This document shows positions 38,424-47,215 of a stretch of DNA of 64,000 bases, one piece after another. The notes below the pieces were generated by a model. That model was not told the origin of the DNA. It ran no database searches and saw nothing but the letters and a program-made list of their open reading frames with translations. The stretch is from Azospirillum sp. SYSU D00513. GTDB taxonomy: Bacteria > Pseudomonadota > Alphaproteobacteria > Azospirillales > Azospirillaceae. The translations under genes were made by a program, and so were the position numbers. How positions within the stretch are numbered: position 1 is the first letter of the stretch; every line of letters starts with the position of its first letter. The DNA lies in NCBI RefSeq assembly GCF_017356015.1, contig NZ_JAFIQV010000026.1:44282-108281 (forward strand), written 5' to 3'.

Positions 38424-38642
38424 ATGACCATGACCGAACGCTCGGCCGATCTCGGCCACGCCAGCTCGACCACCACCCTCTCCCAGCTGGTCGCCCGCCT
38501 CTCCTCCCTCCTGTCCCTGTGGCGCCGCCGCACCGTCACCCGCTTCGAACTCGCCCGCCTGGACGAGCGCATGCTGCGGGACATCGGCGTCACCCACGGT
38601 GCGGTGGAGCTGGAAGTGTCGAAGCCCTTCTGGCGCGCCTGA
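38424..38642 (+). CDS. DUF1127 family small basic protein
   Basis: 72 aa from the ATG at 38424 (MTMTERSADL). The C-terminal family domain is RFELARLDERMLRDIGVTHGAVELEVSKPFWRA. Related alphaproteobacterial DUF1127 proteins (CcaF1 of Rhodobacter) bind RNA; this is family knowledge, not seen here. An in-frame ATG at 38388 is less likely. It follows an unusually structured gap. Confidence 0.88.
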   Translation: MTMTERSADLGHASSTTTLSQLVARLSSLLSLWRRRTVTRFELARLDERMLRDIGVTHGAVELEVSKPFWRA

Positions 38643-38664
38643 CCGGTGCCGGAACCGGAACGGC

Positions 38665-38700
38665 GAAAAGGCCGCCTCCCTCACGGGATGGCGGCCTTCT
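38665..38700 (+). terminator. Terminator of the DUF1127 gene
   Basis: AAGGCCGCC/GGCGGCCTT stem at 38669-38699, followed by CTTCATTTC. Confidence 0.85.
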
Positions 38701-38735
38701 TCATTTCAGGATGCCTCCAGACGCGCACTATTCCC

Positions 38736-39899
38736 TCAAGCTGGAAACCCGCGATGCCTGGTCACCCCGACAACCATCAGCGTTGACACCAGCAGCACCA
38801 GCAAAGCGGGAGAGAACGCCCCTACACCGAACCAGTTCAACAGCACGCCACCCACGATGCCCCCGCCGGCAATTGCCGTGTTCCAGGCGGTCACCAGCAT
38901 GGACTGCGCGACATCCGTAGCCTCGCCGGCCATCTCGGCGAGCGCGGTCTGAAAGAGCGTCGCCGCGCCTCCGAAGGCCAAACCCCAGGCGGCACCAGCT
39001 GCGTACACCACAGCAGGCACATCTCCGGCCATGCCAAGCGCCAGCGCGGACAGGCTGAACACGACTGTGCTGGCGAGCGTCAACGCGCGCAGATGGCGGT
39101 CGATCAGCAAACCGATGATCCAGATGCCCAACAGGGACGTGACGCCGAATACCAGCAGCACAAGGTCCGTCCGGTCCGCCATGCCTGCCGCAGCCAGGAA
39201 AGGCGCGATGTAGGTGTAGAGGATGTTGTGTGCCAGCACGAAGGCCAACACCACGAAAAGGAGCGGACGCACACCGGGCATGGTGAACACGTGCCCGAGT
39301 GACAGCCGTTTACCCGCCGTCTGCCCAGCGAAGTCCGGCACCTTGACGCGCACCCAGATCATGAGCAGCAGCGCCAGCAGGCTCATGATGCCGAAGCACA
39401 TGCGCCAGCTCACCAGATTGCCAAGGAATGTGCCGGCCGGCACGCCGAGCGACAGCGCCAATGGCGTTCCCACCATGGCAATCGCGATGGCCCGCCCCTT
39501 TTGGTGTTCCGGCACCATGCGAGCGGCATAGCCGGCCAGCAGAGCCCAGAGCAGTCCAGCCGAAACTCCCGCCAGAAAGCGCGCCATCATCGTCAGCGCA
39601 TAGCTGGCGGAAAGTGCCGTCACGGTGTTGGCAAGTGCGAAGCCCGCGACCGCGGCCAACAGCAACGGCCGGCGCCGGATGCCCTGTGTGGCGGCGGTCA
39701 ACGGGATAGCCGCCACGAGCGAGCCGATGGCATAGATCGTGACGGTCTGGCCGACCCAGGCCTCGGACACGGCCAAGCCGTGTGCCATATGCGGCAACAG
39801 CCCGGCCGGCAGCGCTTCGGTCAGGATGGTGATGAAAGCCGCCATGGCCAGTGCCAGCAACGCGGCCAAGGGCAGGCGGTCTTGCGTACCGGATTTCAT
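38736..39899 (-). CDS. MFS transporter, drug:H+ antiporter type (AraJ/YdhP-like)
   Basis: 387 aa, 12 predicted membrane helices. Motif A-like RRPLLLAAVAGFALANTVTALS follows helix 2, and RFLAGVSAGLLWALLAGYAARMV is the helix-4/5 signature of the family. Probably a sugar, purine or drug exporter. Transcribed divergently from the LysR gene, which likely regulates it. Its ATG overlaps the stop of the short serine-hydrolase remnant (ATGA). Confidence 0.88.
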   Translation of the reverse strand: MKSGTQDRLPLAALLALAMAAFITILTEALPAGLLPHMAHGLAVSEAWVGQTVTIYAIGSLVAAIPLTAATQGIRRRPLLLAAVAGFALANTVTALSASYALTMMARFLAGVSAGLLWALLAGYAARMVPEHQKGRAIAIAMVGTPLALSLGVPAGTFLGNLVSWRMCFGIMSLLALLLMIWVRVKVPDFAGQTAGKRLSLGHVFTMPGVRPLLFVVLAFVLAHNILYTYIAPFLAAAGMADRTDLVLLVFGVTSLLGIWIIGLLIDRHLRALTLASTVVFSLSALALGMAGDVPAVVYAAGAAWGLAFGGAATLFQTALAEMAGEATDVAQSMLVTAWNTAIAGGGIVGGVLLNWFGVGAFSPALLVLLVSTLMVVGVTRHRGFPA

Positions 39900-40108
39900 C
39901 GCGGCACCTCCGCCGCACCATGCACCGCTTCGCGGAGGTCAGCGACGAAACAGCGCCGGCCTTGCATGACCAGCACGACGGCACCGACAAGCCGCTGCTC
40001 ATCCAGGGCCTGCTCGACAACGGTATGGACGCGGGTTGGCAGATCCCCCGGCGGAACGCTCCGGCGCACGGAAAACATGGGACTCGTCACGGCAAACACC
40101 TCAACCAA
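39896..40108 (-). pseudogene. Remnant of a serine hydrolase (beta-lactamase family) N-terminus
   Basis: 70 codons ending at the MFS start. DLPTRVHTVVEQALDEQRLVGAVVLVMQG resembles the N-terminal strand/helix of class C-like serine hydrolases, which continue into SxxK and YxN motifs, but the frame stops before these after an unrelated tail. It is probably a deletion remnant that still couples translation into the MFS gene. The call rests on a short match. Confidence 0.45.
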
Positions 40109-40218
40109 ATTGGCGAAGCCGTGACGATAAAAATCCTGCGATTGAAGAAAAAGCAGGCTAGAGTTCCGTTCTGTGCGGACCTTTCAGTCCGCAATTAGGG
40201 CAAGGCACCGGGGATGGC

Positions 40219-41148
40219 ATGGACAGCCTGAATGGCTTCGTGGTGTTCGTGCAGGTGGCCGAAACCCGCAGCTTCGTCGCCGCCGGCCGGCTGCTGGGCG
40301 TATCGGCATCCGCCGTCGGCAAGAGCGTGGCGCGGCTGGAGGAGAAGCTGGGCGTGCGCCTGTTCCACCGCAGCACGCGAAGTGTCACGCTGACCGCCGA
40401 GGGCACGCTGTTCCTCGAGCGCAGCCGCCGCATCCTGGCCGAAATCGAGGCGGCGGAAATGGAATTGTCACAGGTCACCGCCGCGCCGCGCGGACGCCTG
40501 CGCGTGAGCCTGCCGCTGGTCAGTTCGCTGATGCTGCCGGTGCTCGGCGAGTTCATGCGCGAGTACCCGGAGATCGAGTTGGACCTGGACTTCACCGACC
40601 GCATGGTCGATGTGATCGAGGAAGGCTTCGACGCTGTGGTCAGGACGGGCAATCCCACTGATTCGCGCCTCACGACCCGAAGGCTGGGTTCCTTCCGCTC
40701 GCTGCTGGTCGCCTCGCCTGATTACCTTGCGCGGCGAGGCACGCCCGAAGTGCCCGCCGATCTGTTGCGGCACTCCTGCCTGCACTACCGCTTTCCCAAC
40801 AGCGGCAAACTGGAAACATGGCCACTGCGGCAACAACCCGGCGAGCCCGAACTGCAGCTTCCCACCTCGATGATCTGCAACAACATCGAAACGCGCGTGT
40901 GTTTCGCGCTTCAGGGGCTAGGGATCGCCTATCTGCCGGATTTTTCCATCCGCGAACCGCTGGCCGATGGCCGGCTCCAACCGATCCTGGATGGGCATGT
41001 GGAGCGCACCGGTGTCTTCCACGTTCTCTGGCCCGCGAGCAAGCACCCATCGCCGAAAGTGCGGGCGTTGGTGGATTTCCTCCACGCGAGGGTGTTCGCG
41101 GCCTCGAAGATCAAGGCGCCCAGTTCCAAGGGCCGGCTCGCCCGATAG
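40219..41148 (+). CDS. LysR-family transcriptional regulator
   Basis: 309 aa. N-terminal winged HTH (LNGFVVFVQVAETRSFVAAGRLLGVS then AVGKSVARLEEKLGVRLFHRSTRSVTLT), linker helix to about residue 90, and an effector domain with FDAVVRTGNPTDS and FALQGLGIAYLPDFSI. Divergent from the MFS gene, which it probably controls. The C-terminal tail is unusually basic. Confidence 0.92.
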   Translation: MDSLNGFVVFVQVAETRSFVAAGRLLGVSASAVGKSVARLEEKLGVRLFHRSTRSVTLTAEGTLFLERSRRILAEIEAAEMELSQVTAAPRGRLRVSLPLVSSLMLPVLGEFMREYPEIELDLDFTDRMVDVIEEGFDAVVRTGNPTDSRLTTRRLGSFRSLLVASPDYLARRGTPEVPADLLRHSCLHYRFPNSGKLETWPLRQQPGEPELQLPTSMICNNIETRVCFALQGLGIAYLPDFSIREPLADGRLQPILDGHVERTGVFHVLWPASKHPSPKVRALVDFLHARVFAASKIKAPSSKGRLAR

Positions 41149-41242
41149 CTGGTCCCCCGTGCCCGCTCGAACCGGGGACCTGACGGCGCACATCTTTCAT
41201 GTCCGGTTTTCCGGGTCCGGTTTCCGGGCCTGGCGCCGTCCT

Positions 41243-41279
41243 CCGGCCCGGCCCCTCCCTGGCGGAAGGGGCGGGCCGG
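41243..41279 (-). terminator. Probable terminator of the ornithine decarboxylase gene
   Basis: GC-rich imperfect stem CCGGCCC...GGGCCGG directly past the stop at 41288. It lacks a T-run. Confidence 0.5.
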
Positions 41280-41287
41280 GAGCGGCT

Positions 41288-42439
41288 TCAGATGCAGTAC
41301 TGCTGGAGCGGCGCGAAGCCGTTGAAGCAGACGGCCGAGTAGGTCGTGGTGTAGGCGCCGGTGGCGTGGATGCGCACGCGGTCGCCGGCCTTCAGGGCGA
41401 GCGGCATCTTGTACTCGGCCTTCTCGTACAGCACGTCGGCGCTGTCGCAGGTCGGGCCGGCCAGCACGACGGCTTCGGTCTCCGGGTCGAACGACTCCTC
41501 GCCCATCTCCTCGGCCAGCACCTCGATGGGGTACTGGATGGCTTCGTCCATCGTCTCGGCGAGGCCGCCGAACTTGCCGATGTCCAGATAGACCCAGCGC
41601 TTGGAGTCGTTGGCCGACTTGCGGGAGACGAGCACGACCTCGCTCTCGATCACGCCGGCGCTGCCGACCATGCCGCGGCCCGGCTCCACGATGGTCTCGG
41701 GGATGCGGTTGCCGAAATGGCGGCGCAGGCTGTCGAAGATCGACTGGCCGTAGGCGGCCGAGGCCGGCACGTCGGAGCGGTAGCGGGTCGGGAAGCCGCC
41801 GCCGAGGTTGATCATGCCCAGTTCGACGCCCACCGCCTCAAGCTCGCGGAAGAGCTGCGCCACCTGCGAGATGGCGAGGTCCCACTGCTTCAGGTCCTTC
41901 TGCTGCGAGCCGACGTGGAACGACACGCCGTAGGGCTGGACGTTCATGTCCTTGGCCTTCAGCAGCAGCTCGCGCGCCATGTCGAGGTCGCAGCCGAACT
42001 TGCGCGACAGCGGCCATTCGGCGCCCTCGCCCGAGGTCAGGATGCGGCAGAAGACGCGGGCGCCGGGGGCGGCGCGGGCGATCTTCTCCAGCTCCGGCTC
42101 GCTGTCGAAGGCGAACAGCCGCACGCCCAGCTCGTAGGCGCGGCGGATGTCGGCTTCCTTCTTGATGGTGTTGCCGTAGGAGATGCGCTCCGCCGGGCAG
42201 CCGGTCGCCAGCACCATCTGGATCTCCGGCACGCTCGCCGTGTCGAAGGCGGAGCCGAGGCGGGTCAGCAGCGACAGCACTTCCGCGGCCGGATTGGCCT
42301 TCACCGCGTAGAAGATGCGCGCGTCGGGCAGCGCGGTCTCGAGCGCGTTGTAGTTCTGCTCGACGATGTCGAGGTCCAGGACGAGGCACGGGGTCTGCGG
42401 GCGGCGCTCTTCGAAAAAGCGCGCGATCTTCTGGTTCAT
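41288..42439 (-). CDS. Ornithine decarboxylase (type III-fold, alanine-racemase-like PLP enzyme)
   Basis: About 383 aa. FYAVKANPAAEVL holds the PLP Lys, SFHVGSQQKDLKQWD the catalytic His region, GMINLGGGFPTRY the phosphate Gly loop, EPGRGMVG, and GPTCDSADVLYEK the active-site Cys-Asp from the partner subunit. It makes putrescine from ornithine; lysine is a possible second substrate. The ATG at 42439 (MNQKIARFF) has GGAG about seven bases upstream. A leader ORF lies 99 bases upstream. Confidence 0.9.
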   Translation of the reverse strand: MNQKIARFFEERRPQTPCLVLDLDIVEQNYNALETALPDARIFYAVKANPAAEVLSLLTRLGSAFDTASVPEIQMVLATGCPAERISYGNTIKKEADIRRAYELGVRLFAFDSEPELEKIARAAPGARVFCRILTSGEGAEWPLSRKFGCDLDMARELLLKAKDMNVQPYGVSFHVGSQQKDLKQWDLAISQVAQLFRELEAVGVELGMINLGGGFPTRYRSDVPASAAYGQSIFDSLRRHFGNRIPETIVEPGRGMVGSAGVIESEVVLVSRKSANDSKRWVYLDIGKFGGLAETMDEAIQYPIEVLAEEMGEESFDPETEAVVLAGPTCDSADVLYEKAEYKMPLALKAGDRVRIHATGAYTTTYSAVCFNGFAPLQQYCI

Positions 42440-42537
42440 CTGCATCTCCATGATGGCAAGATGATTGAAACAAACGGGCGGATGTCAGTCGGGAACGGAG
42501 CGGCCGAAGCGGCTGCTGACCGGAAAAAAACCGTCGG

Positions 42538-42648
42538 TCAGGCGCTCGGGCCGCCCATACTGGACTGCCGTTTGCTCACACCAGAGTGACGGACGAGAAG
42601 GGATCGGTGACGGGTGAGCCGGGGCCCACCGACAACAACATGTACCAT
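42538..42648 (-). promoter_or_regulatory. Candidate regulatory leader ORF upstream of ornithine decarboxylase
   Basis: 36-codon ORF with a near-ideal ribosome site (TTGGAGG, about six bases before the ATG). The peptide is rich in Arg, His and Ser (RLTRHRSLLVRHSG, SKRQSS). A U7 tract (CGGTTTTTTTCCGG) and a CTGACCG/CGGTCAG stem follow the stop at once. This resembles the E. coli speFL leader that senses ornithine by ribosome stalling, and alphaproteobacteria are known to have a structured speF RNA upstream of such genes (family knowledge). Confidence 0.6.
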
Positions 42649-42908
42649 CGTAACCTCCAAGACGCCGCCTTGCTTAAGGGACGGTCGGGGATCACGCGTT
42701 ACGTCGTTGCATAACCAGGTCGTCGGGAATGAGGCCGACGAGGGCGGGCCAGCGGCACGTGCGCTTGCGAGTGCGGCGTATTTATATCCATTGGCCCTCC
42801 GTTTAAAGGGAAAAAAATGCGACGGGGGCAAAAAACTTCCCCTCTCCCGAGAACCATGAAAAAACCGTTACGGTCCAAGGGTTTGTCTCGCTTTTTCCCC
42901 CGCCCGCC

Positions 42909-44099
42909 TCAGGCTTTGCGCGCGGGCGCCGCGACCAGCCGGTAGGCCCCCGCCGCCAGCACCGACAGCAGGCCGATCCCGCCCATCATGGGCAGCTGGG
43001 TGCCGGTGTGGATGTGCCCGATCAGCGTGCCGGCCACCGCCCCCGTCCCCATCTGCCAGAATCCCAGCAGCGCCGAGGCCAGCCCGGTCATGGCCGGATA
43101 GGGGCCGATGGCCGCCGCCATGCCGTTGGGCAGGGTGAAGGCGGCGCCGAACAGGAAGACGAAGAAGGGCGCCAGCACGGCGGCCAGATGGGTCGCGTCG
43201 GCAACCGCCAGCAGCGCGCCGGCCAGCCCGCCCGCCAGCGATATGGATGTTCCGATGCGGATCATGCGCGCTGCGCCCAGCCGCTGCGACAGCCGCCCGG
43301 CGAAGAAGGACCCCGTCATGTAGCCCAGCACCGCCGTCCCGAAGCTGAGGCCATAGGCCGACGGGCTGAGCTTCAGCCGCTCGATCAGCACGAAGCTGGA
43401 GCCGGAGATGAAGGCGAAGATGCCGCTGTAGGTGAAGCCCACCATCATGGCGTGGCCGACGAAGGCGCGGTCGCGCATCAGCCGCGCGTAGTTGGCCGCC
43501 AGCCGGCCGGGTTTGAGGGCCTGCGGGTCGCGCGCCGCGTTGGTCTCCCCCAGCATCGTCCAGAGCCCCGCCAGGGTCAGTGCCGCGAAGCCCGCCAGCA
43601 GGGCGAAGTTGGCGCGCCAGCCGAACAGCTCGGTCATCACCCCGCCCAGCACCGGGCCGGCGGCGGGCGCGAGCGTCATGGCCATCGCCATGTAGGCCAG
43701 GACCGAGGCGGCGCGGTCGCGCCCGAAGACGTCGCGCACAACCGCCCGCGCCACCACCGGCCCGCAGCAGGCCCCGACCGCCTGGACGAGGCGTGCCGCG
43801 ATCAGCCCGCCGATGCTCGTCGCCATCATGCAGCCCAGGCTGCCCAGCAGATATACAAGGACCCCGCCCAGCAGGGCCGGCCGCCGGCCGAACCGGTCCG
43901 ACAGAGGCCCGTAGACGAGCTGCGACACGGCGAAGCCCACCAGGAAGACGCTGAGCGTCAGCTGCACGGACGCGATGTCCGTGCCGAACACGGTGACCAG
44001 CGTCGGCAGGGCCGGAAGATACAGGTCGGTGGAGATCGGGCCGAGGGCGACCAGCGCGGTCAGCAGGACACGGACGCGCAGGGATTCGGAAGGGGGCAT
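42909..44099 (-). CDS. Bcr/CflA family multidrug efflux MFS transporter
   Basis: 396 aa with 12 predicted membrane helices. Family segments: GPISTDLYLPALPTL in helix 1, GPLSDRFGRRPALLGGVLVYLLG (motif A), ARLVQAVGACCGPVVARAVVRD (helices 4-5), and MTLAPAAGPVLGG (motif C). Substrates are likely drugs or small hydrophobic compounds. It is the next gene upstream of the decarboxylase on the same strand but separated by 457 bases. Confidence 0.9.
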   Translation of the reverse strand: MPPSESLRVRVLLTALVALGPISTDLYLPALPTLVTVFGTDIASVQLTLSVFLVGFAVSQLVYGPLSDRFGRRPALLGGVLVYLLGSLGCMMATSIGGLIAARLVQAVGACCGPVVARAVVRDVFGRDRAASVLAYMAMAMTLAPAAGPVLGGVMTELFGWRANFALLAGFAALTLAGLWTMLGETNAARDPQALKPGRLAANYARLMRDRAFVGHAMMVGFTYSGIFAFISGSSFVLIERLKLSPSAYGLSFGTAVLGYMTGSFFAGRLSQRLGAARMIRIGTSISLAGGLAGALLAVADATHLAAVLAPFFVFLFGAAFTLPNGMAAAIGPYPAMTGLASALLGFWQMGTGAVAGTLIGHIHTGTQLPMMGGIGLLSVLAAGAYRLVAAPARKA

Positions 44100-44147
44100 G
44101 GAAAGCCGGACGGGATGGGAGGGCGGGAAGGCAGGGAGGACCCGGGA

Positions 44148-44861
44148 TCAGCCGTAGCGCAGGAGCCGGGCGCCGTTGGTCTTCAGCCAGTTGCGCGGCC
44201 CCGCCACGTCGGGCACCAGCGACGCGCAGAGCGCCCAGAAGCGGGGCGAGTGGTTCATCTCGCGCAGATGCGCCACCTCGTGCCCGACCACATAGTCGAG
44301 AACGGGTTCGGGCGTCAGGATCAGCCGCCAGGAATAGGAAAGGCGCCCGGTCGCCGAGCAGCTTCCCCAGCGGCTCTTGGTGTCACGCACGGTCACGGCG
44401 GCGACGCGGGCGCCGATCAGGGCCGCCTTGGCCCGCGACCGCTCCGCCAGCTCCCGCCGCGCCTCGGACAGGAGGAAGTCGCGCACCCGGCGGGCGACAT
44501 GCTCGGCCTGCCCGCCGACGAGGATCGCGCCACCCTCCCGCCGCGTGCCGCCCCGCAGATCCGGGTCGTGGCGGACCACATGGTCCACACCCATGTAGGG
44601 CACGGTCGCGCCGTCGGCGAAGGGGAGCTGCGGCGGCAGGGCGGCCAGCCGCGCGCGCACCCAGCCGTCGTGGCGGCCGACGAAGCGCAGGGCCTCCTCC
44701 TCGGCGACGCCCACGGGGATCACCACCTGGATGAGGCCGCGCGCGGCGTCCACGCGCAGGGTCATGCGCCGGGAACGGGCGCTCTCGCGCAACTCCAGGG
44801 GAACGGGCAGACCGGCCACCGCCAACGCGCGTGGGCTTTTTGCCTTGCGGCGGATCATCAT
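44148..44861 (-). CDS. YgjP/SprT-like zinc metallopeptidase (M48-like, DUF45)
   Basis: About 237 aa. HEVAH zinc motif in VVGHEVAHLREMNHSPRFW near the C-terminus, preceded by the family segment DTKSRWGSCSATGRLSYSWRLI. No signal peptide. The start MMIRRKAK at 44861; upstream in-frame sequence is Pro/Arg-rich and unlikely to be coding. Bacterial members are of unknown substrate. Confidence 0.88.
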   Translation of the reverse strand: MMIRRKAKSPRALAVAGLPVPLELRESARSRRMTLRVDAARGLIQVVIPVGVAEEEALRFVGRHDGWVRARLAALPPQLPFADGATVPYMGVDHVVRHDPDLRGGTRREGGAILVGGQAEHVARRVRDFLLSEARRELAERSRAKAALIGARVAAVTVRDTKSRWGSCSATGRLSYSWRLILTPEPVLDYVVGHEVAHLREMNHSPRFWALCASLVPDVAGPRNWLKTNGARLLRYG

Positions 44862-45189
44862 TGCGCCTTTATAGCCCGCCGCCGCGCGGCATCCAAGCCG
44901 TCCCGGCGGCACGGGCGGGCGGCTCGGCACGAAGCCGGGAAAACCGGCCCGGACCAAAGACATGGGACGAACGGCATGGGCACCGCAATTCCGTCACCTT
45001 TCCGGGCGAGGCTGGCCGCCATGTCGGGACGGAAACGCAGACCGGCGTCCGGGCGGATTTTTGTCTCGCCTTATGGCGTTTGTCACATTTGACTTAAGGC
45101 CTGCCCGTGCAACATAACCATTCTGATGAATGCTTCTGATCGGTAAAGTCGTGAACCAGTACAACGCCAAAGCTCAAGCTGAAGGGCAT

Positions 45190-46344
45190 ATGACGGCACG
45201 CGAAGCTCAGCTTGACGCGTTGTTGTCGGCCAGCGTCGCTCCGCAGGCGTTGTTTGCGCCCGATGGGCGTTTGCTGGTGGTGAACAGGGCCTTCGCCGTG
45301 GCCTTCGGCCATCTCCCTGACGAGATCGAAGGGCTGCGGCTGGAAGAGGCTGGCGCCACGCCGGCCGTCGCCGCGCATGTGGAGGCCCAGATCCGCCGCG
45401 CCGCCGCGACCGGCGGCACCGCCACGATCGAGGGGGTGCCGGCCGGCATGGCGCTGACCCTGACGCCGGTGCGCGACGCCGACGGGCTGGTCCACTCCAT
45501 GGCCGCCATCGCGGTTCCGGCCGCCGGCACCGACGCCTCCTCCTCGCGCGAGGCGCTGCTGCGCGAGCTGGAGGCCGCGCGGGCCGAGGCCGAGCGGGCC
45601 AGGGAGGAGGCCGTGCGGGCGCGCAAGGCCGCCGGCAAGTTCCTGTCCACCGCCAACCACGACCTGCGCCAGCCCTTCCAGGCGATGCAGCTCTTCCATC
45701 ACCTGCTGATGATGAAGCTGACCGACCCCGCCGCGCGCGACCTCGGCGAGAAGCTGGAAATGGCCATCATGGGCAGCGACGCCCTGCTGCGCACGCTGGT
45801 CGAGGTGTCGCGGCTGGAGGCCGGGCTGGTCGAGGCCGCGACCGAGAATTTCGCGGTCGAGGATTCCCTGCGCCGCATGCGGGAGGAGTTCGCGCCGGAG
45901 GCCAAGGCCAAGTTGCTGCGCCTCAGCATCCGCAAGGCCGATGCGCAGGTGCACAGCGACCCGGTCCTGCTGGAGCGGCTGCTGCGCCCGCTGATCTCCA
46001 ACGCCCTGCGCTACACCGACCGGGGCGGCGTGGTGGTCGGCGTGCGCCGCCGCGGTGTCGGGCTGCGGGTCGAGGTGTGGGACAGCGGCATCGGCATCCC
46101 CGAGTCCGACGTCGAGGCCGCCTTCGAGGATTTCCGTCAGCTCGACAACCCGAACCGCGACCGCAAGCAGGGGCTGGGGCTTGGCCTGTCGATCGTCCGG
46201 CGCCTTGCCGACCTGCTCGGCCATCAGGTGACCCTGCGCTCCCGCCCCGGCCGGGGCACGGTCGTGGTGGTGGACCTGCCGCCGGCCCGGGACGAGCGGC
46301 AGGACGCAGTGCAGCGGGCCGAGCCGTCCCTCGCCAGCCTCTGA
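45190..46344 (+). CDS. PAS-domain sensor histidine kinase
   Basis: About 384 aa and soluble. PAS-like domain at about 15-110 (LFAPDGRLLVVNRAFAVAFGHLP), a charged coiled-coil (AARAEAERAREEAVRARKAAGKF), the H-box STANHDLRQPFQAM (His about 157), and HATPase with ISNALRYTD, WDSGIGIP and QGLGLGLSIV. The start at 45190 follows GAAGG; ATG at 45130 is the alternative. The H-box NHDLRQP is of the type found in PhyR/NasR-related and hybrid kinases. No regulator is adjacent. Confidence 0.85.
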   Translation: MTAREAQLDALLSASVAPQALFAPDGRLLVVNRAFAVAFGHLPDEIEGLRLEEAGATPAVAAHVEAQIRRAAATGGTATIEGVPAGMALTLTPVRDADGLVHSMAAIAVPAAGTDASSSREALLRELEAARAEAERAREEAVRARKAAGKFLSTANHDLRQPFQAMQLFHHLLMMKLTDPAARDLGEKLEMAIMGSDALLRTLVEVSRLEAGLVEAATENFAVEDSLRRMREEFAPEAKAKLLRLSIRKADAQVHSDPVLLERLLRPLISNALRYTDRGGVVVGVRRRGVGLRVEVWDSGIGIPESDVEAAFEDFRQLDNPNRDRKQGLGLGLSIVRRLADLLGHQVTLRSRPGRGTVVVVDLPPARDERQDAVQRAEPSLASL

Positions 46345-46497
46345 TAAGGACCACCGACCCCGGCCACTGACTCCGGCTAGCCGGAACACAGCGTCCGGAA
46401 AAGCGGAGCGCGGGAGCCATGACGGCGCCCGCGCTCTTTGCTATGGTCCGCACCCTTGACGCTATTCCACCTGGAAGACTTCTCAAGGGACACGGAC

Positions 46498-47103
46498 GTG
46501 AAGCTCTACATCAAGCCCGGCGCCTGCTCGCTCTCGACGCACATCATCCTGCGGGAGGCCGGTCTCCCCTTCGATCTCGTGAAGGTCGAATTCCCGGCGA
46601 AGACCCTGCCGGACGGCGCCAGCTACCTGTCGGTCAACCCCAAGGGCCAGGTGCCGGCCCTGGGCCTGGACGAGGGCGGCGTGCTGACCGAGGCGGCGGT
46701 CATCGCCCAGTATCTCGCCGACAAGGCGCCGGACAGCGGCCTGCTGCCGGCCGCCGGCGGCATGGAGCGCTACCGCGTTCTGGAGTGGCTGAACTTCATC
46801 GCCACCGAGCTGCACAAGAGCTTCACCCCGCTCTTCCGCCCGAACACGCCGGAGGAGTACAAGCCGGTCGCCCGCGACATCGTCGCCGGCAAGCTCGCCA
46901 TGCTCGACGCCGAACTGGCGGATAGGCCCTTCCTGGCCGGTGCAGCCTTCACGGCGGCCGATGCCTACTGCTTCACCGTCCTGCGCTGGACCCGCGCGGT
47001 CGCCATCGACCTCGCCGCCTGGCCGAACCTGACCGCCTATGTGGAGCGCGTCGGCGCCCGCCCGGCCGTGGCCGAGGCCATCGCGGCGGAGAAGGCGGCC
47101 TGA
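46498..47103 (+). CDS. Glutathione S-transferase, beta-class (GstA-like)
   Basis: 201 aa. N-terminal thioredoxin fold with KPGACSLSTHI, where the Cys is the catalytic residue of beta-class enzymes, then NPKGQVPALGLDEGG and the SNAIL-like LTEAAVIAQYLAD. The C-terminal helical domain has FTAADAYCFTVLRW. GTG start at 46498. Confidence 0.92.
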   Translation: MKLYIKPGACSLSTHIILREAGLPFDLVKVEFPAKTLPDGASYLSVNPKGQVPALGLDEGGVLTEAAVIAQYLADKAPDSGLLPAAGGMERYRVLEWLNFIATELHKSFTPLFRPNTPEEYKPVARDIVAGKLAMLDAELADRPFLAGAAFTAADAYCFTVLRWTRAVAIDLAAWPNLTAYVERVGARPAVAEAIAAEKAA

Positions 47104-47155
47104 CGACCGCCTGAAGGCCGACGCCTGACGCATCGGTCGGGGCCGGACCGCCAAA

Positions 47156-47196
47156 GAAAAAGCCCCTCTCTCCAGCCGGAGAGAGGGGCTTTTTCC
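47156..47196. terminator. Bidirectional terminator between GST and DEAD-box genes
   Basis: AGCCCCTCTCT/AGAGAGGGGCT perfect stem flanked by AAAAA and TTTTT. Confidence 0.92.
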
Positions 47197-47215
47197 TGTC
47201 GGAACGCGGCGCCCG

